From NCBI GenBank assembly GCA_028280225.1, contig JANQMF010000224.1, positions 1 through 46,253 on the forward strand: a stretch of 46,253 nucleotides of DNA, in the 5' to 3' direction. Numbering within the stretch: position 1 is the stretch's first letter; every line of letters starts with the position of its first letter. The notes under the pieces were generated by a model. It did not search any database and had not been told where the DNA came from. It was given only the letters and a program-made list of their open reading frames with translations. Source of the DNA: Pseudomonadales bacterium (GTDB taxonomy: Bacteria > Pseudomonadota > Gammaproteobacteria > Pseudomonadales > Azotimanducaceae). The translations under genes were made by a program, and so were the position numbers. Of this stretch, positions 17,086 through 24,347 are shown in pieces.

Positions 17086-18351
17086 ATGGCCAGCGTAATG
17101 CAGTCGGAAGCCGCAACCAATCAGGTCCCAGACCCCTATTCACTACCGTTAGAAGCCCTTGATCCGGCACGTATTCCCATTTTTCAAGAGGATAAGTTGT
17201 GGGGTTACTTTGAGCGCTTGCGCAAAGAAGATCCGGTTCACTTTCTGCCGGACAGCCCCTACGGACCCTATTGGTCAATCACAAAATTTGACGATATCAT
17301 GTTTGTCGATACCAACCACGAATTGTTTTCGTCGGAAGACGGTATCACCATTGGGCCCCTCAAAGCCGAAGAGGAAAGGGCCAAGGAGTTTCAAACCGCC
17401 ATGTTCATCGCCATGGACCCGCCGAAGCATGATGTTCAGCGGGCAACGGTCACCCCGGTTGTAGCACCCCGTAACCTGGCTGCTCTGGAGGGGATTATCC
17501 GGGAGCGGGCGGGGAGAATTCTGGACAGCTTACCGGCAGGGGAAACGTTCAACTGGGTGGATCTGGTGTCGATAGAGCTGACCACCCAGATGCTGGCAAC
17601 GCTATTCGATTTTCCTTTTGAAGAGCGGCGCAAGTTAACCCACTGGTCCGACGTTGCAACATCCGGTCCCGAGTTGATGGATATCGAAGAGCGGCGGGCT
17701 GAACTGTTACAGTGCCTGGAATACTTTACCCGCCTATGGCAGGAGCGCAAAGAAAACCCTCAGCCGGGGATGGACTTGATCAGCATGCTGGCCCACGGCG
17801 AAAATACCAAACATATGATGCCCATGGAATTTCTGGGTAATCTGATTTTGCTGATTGTCGGCGGCAACGACACCACCAGAAATTCCATCAGCGGGGGTGT
17901 GCTGGCGCTAAACGAAAATCCGGATGAATATGCAAAGCTGCGGAAGAACCCGGGTCTGATTTCAAGCATGGTGCCGGAGATTATTCGTTGGCAAACCCCG
18001 CTTTCACATATGCGCCGGCGGGCAACCCAAGATGTTGAGTTGCGCGGCAAAACCATTAAGAAGGGTGACAAAGTCGTCATGTGGTATGTTTCGGGAAATC
18101 GTGACGAAGAAGCCATCGACAATCCCAACAGTTTTATTATTGACCGCAAGCGTCCGCGTCATCACCTCTCTTTTGGGTTTGGCATCCACCGGTGTATGGG
18201 AAATCGTCTTGCCGAGATGCAGCTTCGTGTTTTGTGGGAAGAAATTTTGCAGCGTTTTGAATTTGTTGAAGTGGTGGGTGAGCCTCAGCGCACCCCCAGC
18301 GTTTTTGTCAAGGGATTTACGGAATTGCCCGTGCGCGTACACCCTAAATAA
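17086..18351 (+). CDS. Cytochrome P450, CYP153-like (alkane/fatty-acid terminal hydroxylase type)
   Basis: 421 residues, a soluble class I P450. I-helix GGNDTT at 259-264, EIIR at 298-301 followed by WQTPLSHMRR, and haem loop FGFGIHRCMGNRLAEMQ with Cys370 as iron ligand. Also MFIAMDPPKHDVQR, SIELTTQMLATLFDFPFEER and GDKVVMWYVSGNRDEEAI, which I recognise from CYP153 enzymes; these hydroxylate chain ends of alkanes, fatty acids and related compounds. Subfamily assignment is from memory of motifs. No ferredoxin or ferredoxin reductase is adjacent, so electrons must come from elsewhere. The ATG follows AGGAGGAGGA. A kinase-like gene starts 3 bases after its stop. Confidence 0.92.
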   Translation: MASVMQSEAATNQVPDPYSLPLEALDPARIPIFQEDKLWGYFERLRKEDPVHFLPDSPYGPYWSITKFDDIMFVDTNHELFSSEDGITIGPLKAEEERAKEFQTAMFIAMDPPKHDVQRATVTPVVAPRNLAALEGIIRERAGRILDSLPAGETFNWVDLVSIELTTQMLATLFDFPFEERRKLTHWSDVATSGPELMDIEERRAELLQCLEYFTRLWQERKENPQPGMDLISMLAHGENTKHMMPMEFLGNLILLIVGGNDTTRNSISGGVLALNENPDEYAKLRKNPGLISSMVPEIIRWQTPLSHMRRRATQDVELRGKTIKKGDKVVMWYVSGNRDEEAIDNPNSFIIDRKRPRHHLSFGFGIHRCMGNRLAEMQLRVLWEEILQRFEFVEVVGEPQRTPSVFVKGFTELPVRVHPK

Positions 18352-18354
18352 ATC

Positions 18355-19446
18355 TTGACGGTCATCCCCACAGCAGAGTCAATCACTCCGCAGTGGTTGA
18401 CTCAACAGCTTAAGAGCCGGGGTGTAGATGCCACCGTGGACAGCTTTCAGGCCCAACAAGTGGGCACGGGGCAGATTGGTAAGTGTGTCCGTTACACGCT
18501 GTCTTATTTGAACCCGCCGCCCCCGGGTGCGCCCGTTAGCCTGATTGTTAAGTATCCTTCGGATGATCCCACAAGCCGGGCAACCGGGGTTATGCTCAGG
18601 AATTTCCTCAAGGAAGTGCGTTTTTATCAGCAACTGCAAGGCCGGTTAAAGATACCTACGCCGCGTTGTTACTTTGCCGAAATTGTGGATGAAGGCCCGG
18701 AATTTGCCGTGGTCATGGAAGATCTGGCCCCGGCGCGGCAGGGTGACCAACTGGCGGGTTGTTCACCCGGAGTGGCTCAAGCTGCGGTGGATGCACTAGT
18801 GGGTTTGCATGCTCCGGCCTGGTGTGATGACAGTCTACGGACCCTGGATTGGTTAACTGACGACAGTCCCCAGCCTCAGGGGGTTGCGGATCAGGCTGCG
18901 ATGCGTGAACTGTATCGGGCTCAGCTACCTGGATTTCTGGATCGTTATGGCCATGCACTGGCTGCGGATGAGCGCGTGATTATTGCTCAGGTTGGGGAAG
19001 TTGAACAGGCGCCGCTATTTGAAGGGTTGCCGGAGACGTTCAGCCTGATTCACGTCGACTATCGCTTGGACAATTTGTTGATCAGGGAAACTGCGGATGG
19101 TGTCGATATCACTGTTGTAGATTGGCAGAGTATTCGCCTGGGCGCGCCCCTTAACGATGTGGCTTACTTTCTGGGTGCGGGTTTATTACCCGAGGTCAGG
19201 CCCGGGGTTGAGGAGGAGATTGTTCAGCGCTACCACGCGGGTTTAAAGGCTTCCGGGGTTCAGGGTTTTTCCTGGCAAGACTGCTGGCAGGCTTATCGTC
19301 GTGGTGTTTTTGCCGGTTTTGGGGTCACGGTGGTGGCTTCGATGCTGGTCCAGCAAACCCGGCGCGGAGATGAGATGTTTATTGCCATGGCAAGGCGGCA
19401 TGCCCGGCATGCGCTTGATCTGGGCGGTGCGGAATTCTTAATCTGA
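18355..19446 (+). CDS. APH-fold phosphotransferase (LvaA/ACAD10-11 kinase-like)
   Basis: 363 residues, aminoglycoside-phosphotransferase/choline-kinase fold. Glycine loop VGTGQIGKCVRY near 40, Lys in SLIVKYPSD, catalytic HVDYRLDN with His233, Asp235 and Asn240, and the metal Asp256 in VVDWQSIRLG. All key residues are present, so it should be an active kinase. Relatives outside antibiotic resistance include the kinase parts of ACAD10/ACAD11 and LvaA, which phosphorylate 4-hydroxyacyl-CoA. It starts at TTG three bases after the P450 stop with no ribosome site of its own, implying translational coupling. A hydroxylated lipid-derived substrate is therefore inferred; resistance is unlikely. Confidence 0.88.
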   Translation: MTVIPTAESITPQWLTQQLKSRGVDATVDSFQAQQVGTGQIGKCVRYTLSYLNPPPPGAPVSLIVKYPSDDPTSRATGVMLRNFLKEVRFYQQLQGRLKIPTPRCYFAEIVDEGPEFAVVMEDLAPARQGDQLAGCSPGVAQAAVDALVGLHAPAWCDDSLRTLDWLTDDSPQPQGVADQAAMRELYRAQLPGFLDRYGHALAADERVIIAQVGEVEQAPLFEGLPETFSLIHVDYRLDNLLIRETADGVDITVVDWQSIRLGAPLNDVAYFLGAGLLPEVRPGVEEEIVQRYHAGLKASGVQGFSWQDCWQAYRRGVFAGFGVTVVASMLVQQTRRGDEMFIAMARRHARHALDLGGAEFLI

Positions 19447-19902
19447 GGTTGGCAGGCTGAGATCTTTGCCTCTTACATAACCAGCCGGAGTCTCTTTCCC
19501 GTGGGGTGAACGGTTGTACACTAACAAATTGGCCAACGTATTTAGCTGCATTTCCCCGGCAGGTGTCAGCCACTTGCCGCGCAGATCATAGCCGATGGAA
19601 TCATTGGGCATATCCACTTCACCACGGCGTCCCCAGCCGGCCAGCCTGCCGTCCCGGATGACCACCACCGCATCGGTAATAGGTGGGTCTACAGCCAGGG
19701 TTCCTCCCGAAAGCACCCAGGTGTTGGAAGTTGGCCCGGAAGGCAAGGGATCGGTAAATCCCGGTGGCATCTGGACCTGGTCTTGATCTGTGGTCTTCTC
19801 CGGGCTGCAGGCAACCGCTGCCGCGAGCAAAAGCAGTACCCCGCCCGCAGCGCCTGATACCCGTTGTCTGGAGAGATTTATATTAAGCCTGTTCAGCAGC
19901 AT
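19438..19902 (-). CDS. Lipoprotein made of a free-standing amidohydrolase N-terminal domain
   Basis: 154 residues. Signal VLLLLAAAVACS places the lipidated Cys at 32. The mature part reads WVLSGGTLAVDPPITDAVVV, IRDGRLAGWGRRGEV and YDLRGKWLTPAGEM, which is the beta-sandwich start of cyclic amidohydrolases. In true enzymes the next residues would be GLIDxHxH and the metal barrel. Here the sequence instead goes to QLNTLANLLVYNRSPHGK and ends, so there is no metal site. Its ATG shares a base with the MFS stop (TAATG), meaning tight coupling. It may be a binding or assembly partner, or a decayed enzyme. It overlaps the kinase gene end by 9 bases. Confidence 0.75.
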   Translation of the reverse strand: MLLNRLNINLSRQRVSGAAGGVLLLLAAAVACSPEKTTDQDQVQMPPGFTDPLPSGPTSNTWVLSGGTLAVDPPITDAVVVIRDGRLAGWGRRGEVDMPNDSIGYDLRGKWLTPAGEMQLNTLANLLVYNRSPHGKETPAGYVRGKDLSLPTSD

Positions 19903-21146
19903 TACACATTGCCTCCGGCGTCGATGACCTTGCTCTTAACGTGCCACAGGTCCGTGCGCAAACTCAGGTAGGTGAGAATGACGAGCATACCTATGACGGG
20001 AATCCAAACGGCATTGCGCACACCGAGATACTCGGTTGCCAATCCCAGGGAAAAGCTGCCGATGGGCATGCCACCCATCAACCCCAGGGAATAGACAGAC
20101 ATCACCCGTGCCCGGTGCGTCGCCAGCGCTGCCTCCTGCACAATGGTGCGTGACATGGTCATGCCAACGCCGCCGCAACAACCCCACATGAAGATCACCC
20201 CATAAAACAGCCATTGGGGAAGATCCAGCAACAACAACCCCAATACACAGGCACTGACAGCCGCACCCACAAGCAAGGCTCGCCCCGGCCGGTTGATGCG
20301 CCCGATACGAATCAGTACCCAGGTGACGGACACTGTACCCAGCATGTTCGCCGCAAAGGTGGTGGCTATGGCAACTGAGCCGCCTGCGTAAATATCGCGC
20401 ACCATCAAGGGCAGTAAGACCATATAAGCACCGGCAAAAAATATACCCACGGAAAAAGTTTGGACAATTGCCGGCCGGATGGCGCTGTCTTGCCAGGCTA
20501 AGCGAATGCCGTCTGCAATGGCGCTCAGCGGAGATTCGGCTTTGGGTGGTGGCATGGGGGGCATTGGTGGGATGCGCGCTGTTGCGGCGGCGGCCGCTAA
20601 CATGAAGGTGGACATGACCAGCAATAAAGGCTGTGGGCCAATCTGATCGGCAAGGGAACCCAGGGTAAAGCCAAGAATTTGCACACCAAATTGGACCCCG
20701 ATGGTTAAGGTGACAACTCTTTGAATATCCGCGCCGGCTACCCGGTTTAACAAAGCGTCGCGAGTGGGTTGCACAAAGGCGGCAAAGGTGCCGCCGATTA
20801 ACGCCCAACTGATCAGAATGGGATAACTGAAGTAGTTGGCTTGAAAAACAAAGACGATAATCAGCGGGGGAAAGGCCATCATGGCATTCAGGGTGATCAA
20901 CAGCCTGCGTTGATCCACCCGGTCACCAAGCCAGCCCCCCCACAGAATCAGCAGCAACATGGGCAGTTGGGACGCCATTTGGGCAAATCCAACCCGGGTA
21001 GGTGACTCATGGAGATGTACCGCCACCAGCCAGGGGTAAAGGACCATCTGTATACCCCCGGGAATAAGAAACAGGCCGGTACCGGTAAGATACCAGTTCA
21101 GTCCGGTGGCAGGTGTTGCGGGCGACTTTTCTGCGGCTTGGTTCAA
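19902..21146 (-). CDS. MFS transporter (EntS/MFS_3-like)
   Basis: 414 residues with about 12 hydrophobic segments. The first loop has LGDRVDQRRLLITLNAMMA, the conserved MFS loop 2-3 signature (G-x-x-x-D-R-x-x-R-R), and the C-terminal half repeats the pattern. The overall layout resembles the enterobactin exporter and other drug/solute efflux permeases. The start codon is TTG with AAAGG just upstream. It is divergent from the TAXI-TRAP genes and is followed with one-base overlap by the lipoprotein described at 19438-19902, so the two probably act together. Direction and substrate cannot be read. Confidence 0.9.
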   Translation of the reverse strand: MNQAAEKSPATPATGLNWYLTGTGLFLIPGGIQMVLYPWLVAVHLHESPTRVGFAQMASQLPMLLLILWGGWLGDRVDQRRLLITLNAMMAFPPLIIVFVFQANYFSYPILISWALIGGTFAAFVQPTRDALLNRVAGADIQRVVTLTIGVQFGVQILGFTLGSLADQIGPQPLLLVMSTFMLAAAAATARIPPMPPMPPPKAESPLSAIADGIRLAWQDSAIRPAIVQTFSVGIFFAGAYMVLLPLMVRDIYAGGSVAIATTFAANMLGTVSVTWVLIRIGRINRPGRALLVGAAVSACVLGLLLLDLPQWLFYGVIFMWGCCGGVGMTMSRTIVQEAALATHRARVMSVYSLGLMGGMPIGSFSLGLATEYLGVRNAVWIPVIGMLVILTYLSLRTDLWHVKSKVIDAGGNV

Positions 21147-21187
21147 CCTTTGCCTCTAGTCCAGGTGGTGCTCATCAGTGGAGAGAA

Positions 21188-21216
21188 CTCACGATACTAC
21201 ATAATGTAGCGAGTGA
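21188..21216. promoter_or_regulatory. Nested palindrome between the MFS and TAXI-TRAP genes
   Basis: CTACAT-A-ATGTAG is perfectly palindromic at 21197-21209 and is framed by CTCAC (21188-21192) and GTGAG (21212-21216). It sits in the divergent gap between the MFS gene (start 21146) and the TRAP binding-protein gene (start about 21288). The symmetry suits a dimeric repressor that could control both directions. No regulator gene is adjacent. Confidence 0.45.
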
Positions 21217-21287
21217 GTGGGATTGTTGACCCCAAGGTAGGGAGGCTCTACATTGCCCGGGCAGCAAGGGTGTCACAAGGGGAAGTA

Positions 21288-22445
21288 TTGAAAATACGAT
21301 TGATGGTGGTTGGTCTGGTGATGGGCTGGATGGCAAGTGGAACGCAGGCCCAGGAACCGTCCATCAACCTGGGCCGCACAATGGCCTGGAGTGCCTACAA
21401 TCTTGGCACCACCGGCTACAATCAAGCGGTTGCCATTGGCAAGGTGCTCAAAGATCACTATGACGTAAATCTTCGGGTCGTACCGGGAAAAAATGATGTA
21501 TCCAGGCTTCTGCCGCTGGTCAAAGGCCGGGTACAGTTTTCAGCAAACGGGGTGGCAACCTACTTCGCCCAGGAAGGGGTATTTCAATTTGCCCAACAAC
21601 GCTGGGGGCCGATGCCTGTGCGGCTGGTCATGATGTCTTATGGCGAAAGTAATCAGGCACTTGGGGTCGATGCGGACCTGGGGATCAAATCTTATGCGGA
21701 TTTGCGGGGTAAAAGAATTCCCTATGTCCGGGGCGCACCGGCGGTGAACGTGCCGACCGAGGCTTTTTTAGCCTGTGGCGGTTTAACCTGGGCGGATGTT
21801 GAGCGGGTGGACTTTCCCGGGTACAGCGCCATGTGGACCGGGGTGGTGAACGGTCAGGTTGATGCGGCTTATGCCACCACGGTGTCGGGACCCACACGTA
21901 AGCTGGAAGCCTCACCCAGGGGTATTTATTGGCCTGCGGCACCCCACGACGACCAACCGTGTTGGGCGCGGATGTTAAAGATAGCGCCGTTTTTGACGCC
22001 GCACACGGCAACCCGGGGGGCGGCCATAACTCCAACCCAACCCCATGAGGGTGCCACCTATCCTTATCCGTTGCTGATCACTTTAGACAGCCAACAGTCC
22101 ACTCTGGTACACGACCTGGTTAAGGTCCTGCACCTGCATTATGCCGAGTACAAAGATGCGGATCCCGGGGCAATTGGCTGGGCCATGGAGCGGCAGGTTT
22201 TTGACTGGGCGGTCCCGTATCACGACGGGGCGGTGGCCTATTTTCGTCAGATTGGTGTATGGAGTGAACAATATGAGGCGCATAACAATCAGTTGATTCA
22301 GCGCCAACACGTTTTACAAGGGGCGTGGCGAGAATACAACAAGGCGCCCGGCAATGACTTTGTGCAGGGGTGGTACAAAGCCCGTGCACAGGCGCTTAAG
22401 CAGGCGGAATTTGATCCGGTGTGGCTGAGTGCCGGAAACGGGTAG
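21288..22445 (+). CDS. TAXI-family TRAP transporter substrate-binding protein
   Basis: 385 residues from a TTG preceded closely by AAGGGGA. This gives a short signal peptide, KIRLMVVGLVMGWMASGTQA, cleaved near residue 22; the frame is open back to a GTG at 21213. The mature protein has TTGYNQAVAIGKVLKDHY, PLVKGRVQFSANGVATYFA, SYADLRGKRIPYVRGAP and GVVNGQVDAAYATT, typical of TAXI periplasmic receptors. It captures the solute and delivers it to the fused membrane subunit encoded ten bases downstream. TAXI systems often carry dicarboxylates or amino acids; the ligand here is unknown. Confidence 0.9.
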   Translation: MKIRLMVVGLVMGWMASGTQAQEPSINLGRTMAWSAYNLGTTGYNQAVAIGKVLKDHYDVNLRVVPGKNDVSRLLPLVKGRVQFSANGVATYFAQEGVFQFAQQRWGPMPVRLVMMSYGESNQALGVDADLGIKSYADLRGKRIPYVRGAPAVNVPTEAFLACGGLTWADVERVDFPGYSAMWTGVVNGQVDAAYATTVSGPTRKLEASPRGIYWPAAPHDDQPCWARMLKIAPFLTPHTATRGAAITPTQPHEGATYPYPLLITLDSQQSTLVHDLVKVLHLHYAEYKDADPGAIGWAMERQVFDWAVPYHDGAVAYFRQIGVWSEQYEAHNNQLIQRQHVLQGAWREYNKAPGNDFVQGWYKARAQALKQAEFDPVWLSAGNG

Positions 22446-22454
22446 CGTGCTGAG

Positions 22455-24347
22455 ATGACCCCGGCGCTTAGATGGGGGATAGCCATCATCACCCTGGCTG
22501 TTTTGCTGCTGGCCATGGATACGTTGCGGATTTTTGGTGGTCAACAGTGGCTTGGAAGCTGGGTCACCATCGAAACCCAGTACTTTTACGCCTTGCTTGC
22601 CCTGCTGTTACCCCCGGTGTTTTTCATCAAACCCCTGCGTTGGTGGGTGGACTGGCCGCTTGCCCTGTTATCCTTTGGGCTGCTGGCGGCGTTTTTTCTG
22701 ACCGCTCAGCAGGCCCTGGATGAGGCCTGGGAATTTGGCGCCCCGGATTGGGCGGTGTACGCAGCGGTGGTGTTGTGGCTGATTGTGGTTGAAGCCTTGC
22801 GCAGAGCGGGTGGCTGGGTACTGTGTACTATTGCCACCCTGTTTTCCCTGCTCCCCCTCGTTACTCAGAGCATGCCGGGACCCCTGCAGGGATTGGCGGC
22901 AAGCTGGCAGGATACTGCGGCTTATCATCTGTTATCCATCGAAAGTATTTTTGGCCTGCCGTTTCGTGCCTTTGCCAATCTGGTGGTTGGATTTGTGGTC
23001 TTTGGGGTTGTTCTTCAGCATACCGGTGGTGGCCAGTTCTTCTTGAATTTAGCCTTTGCCCTGTTAGGCCGGCAGCGGGGAGGCCCCGCCAAGGTGGCGA
23101 TTGTTTCCAGCGGTTTGATGGGCTCGATGAGTGGCAGCGTGGTCACCAATGTCCTGACCACCGGACAGCTGACCATCCCGGCCATGCAACGGGCAGGCAT
23201 GGCACCCCATGTGGCCGGCGGGGTTGAAGCTTGCGCATCCACAGGCGGTGTGCTCCTGCCGCCCATTATGGGATCAACCGCCTTTGTCATGGCAACTTTG
23301 CTGGAAATTCCCTATCTTGAGGTGGCTGTTGCCGCCGCCTTACCGGCACTCCTGTATTTTTTCAGTCTTTATCTGCAGATTGATGCACACGCGGGTAAAC
23401 AGGATTTGCAGGGGTTACCCGCTGAAGAAATCCCCAGTGTCAAAAAGACCTTGGCGGAAGGCTGGTTTTATGTGTTTGCATTTTTGTTGCTGGTATTCCT
23501 GCTGGTGGTTTTACAGCGCGAAGCCCTTGCACCGTATTATGCAACCGGCGCCTTGTTGTTGCTGAATCAGCTTTCAAAACAGTACCGCCTTGATGGGTCA
23601 GGCCTGGTGAGTCTTGCCTGTAATACCGGGATGCTGCTCATCGAACTGGTGGTGATTCTGGCCGGGGTGGGTCTGATTGTCGGCGCGCTGTCGCTCACCG
23701 GCTTAAGCGGTACCCTGGTCAACGACCTGTTAAGCCTGGCCGGAGACAATCTGGGGCTGCTGTTGCTGATGGGGGCGTTGACAAGTTTTGTCTTGGGCAT
23801 TGGCATGACCGTCACCGCCGCCTATATTTTCCTGGCCATTGTCCTGGCCCCGGCATTGGTGGGGAGCAACCTGCATGCGCTCAGCGCCCATCTGTTTATT
23901 CTCTATTGGGCCATGTTGAGCTATATCACTCCGCCGGTGGCCTTAGGGGCTTTTGCTGCAGCATCCATTGCCGGCGCGGAACCCATAAAAACCGGCCTGG
24001 CAGCCATGTCTCTGGGCAGTGTCATCTACATTATTCCCTTTATTTTTGTCCTGGATCCAAGTTTTGTTCTGGCAGGTTCATGGTTGGCGTCAGTGCAGGC
24101 GCTGGTTGAGGCCCTGGTTGGGGTATGGTTGATGGTGGGGGGTATACAGGGTTACCTGCCGGGTTTTGGTCCGCTGCCAATTTTGTTGGGGCGCTTGCTG
24201 GTCGGGCTGGGTGGCCTGGCGGTGGCCCTGCCCGGACTGGCCCCGCTGGGTCCGGGCGCACCCCAGAACGAAGTTCACCTCCTGGCCGGAGGGATAGCGG
24301 TGGGTATTGGCCTGAGCCTTGCCCAACTGCATCGGTCTCGCTCATAG
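22455..24347 (+). CDS. TRAP transporter fused 4TM/12TM membrane protein
   Basis: 630 residues, very hydrophobic. The first part supplies the small DctQ-like segments, the rest the large DctM-like subunit. Diagnostic stretches are SSGLMGSMSGSVVTNVLTTG, GGVEACASTGGVLLPPIMGS, and YITPPVALGAFAAASIAGA. Uptake is ion-gradient driven with the TAXI receptor encoded immediately before it. Its stop overlaps the end of the convergent alkylsulfatase gene by six bases. A C-terminal extension of several more hydrophobic stretches follows the DctM core, as in other fused forms. Confidence 0.92.
   Translation: MTPALRWGIAIITLAVLLLAMDTLRIFGGQQWLGSWVTIETQYFYALLALLLPPVFFIKPLRWWVDWPLALLSFGLLAAFFLTAQQALDEAWEFGAPDWAVYAAVVLWLIVVEALRRAGGWVLCTIATLFSLLPLVTQSMPGPLQGLAASWQDTAAYHLLSIESIFGLPFRAFANLVVGFVVFGVVLQHTGGGQFFLNLAFALLGRQRGGPAKVAIVSSGLMGSMSGSVVTNVLTTGQLTIPAMQRAGMAPHVAGGVEACASTGGVLLPPIMGSTAFVMATLLEIPYLEVAVAAALPALLYFFSLYLQIDAHAGKQDLQGLPAEEIPSVKKTLAEGWFYVFAFLLLVFLLVVLQREALAPYYATGALLLLNQLSKQYRLDGSGLVSLACNTGMLLIELVVILAGVGLIVGALSLTGLSGTLVNDLLSLAGDNLGLLLLMGALTSFVLGIGMTVTAAYIFLAIVLAPALVGSNLHALSAHLFILYWAMLSYITPPVALGAFAAASIAGAEPIKTGLAAMSLGSVIYIIPFIFVLDPSFVLAGSWLASVQALVEALVGVWLMVGGIQGYLPGFGPLPILLGRLLVGLGGLAVALPGLAPLGPGAPQNEVHLLAGGIAVGIGLSLAQLHRSRS

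Noticed and set aside
18355-19446. Antibiotic-resistance kinase
   Set aside because: The APH fold is shared, but coupling to a lipid-type P450 in a catabolic region and the DWQ motif fit the hydroxyacyl/choline-type branch better.
19936-20808. 290-residue open frame on the same strand as the MFS gene
   Set aside because: Runs inside the MFS gene in another frame. It is Cys/His/Arg-rich with no domain, while the MFS frame has clear membrane segments and family motifs.
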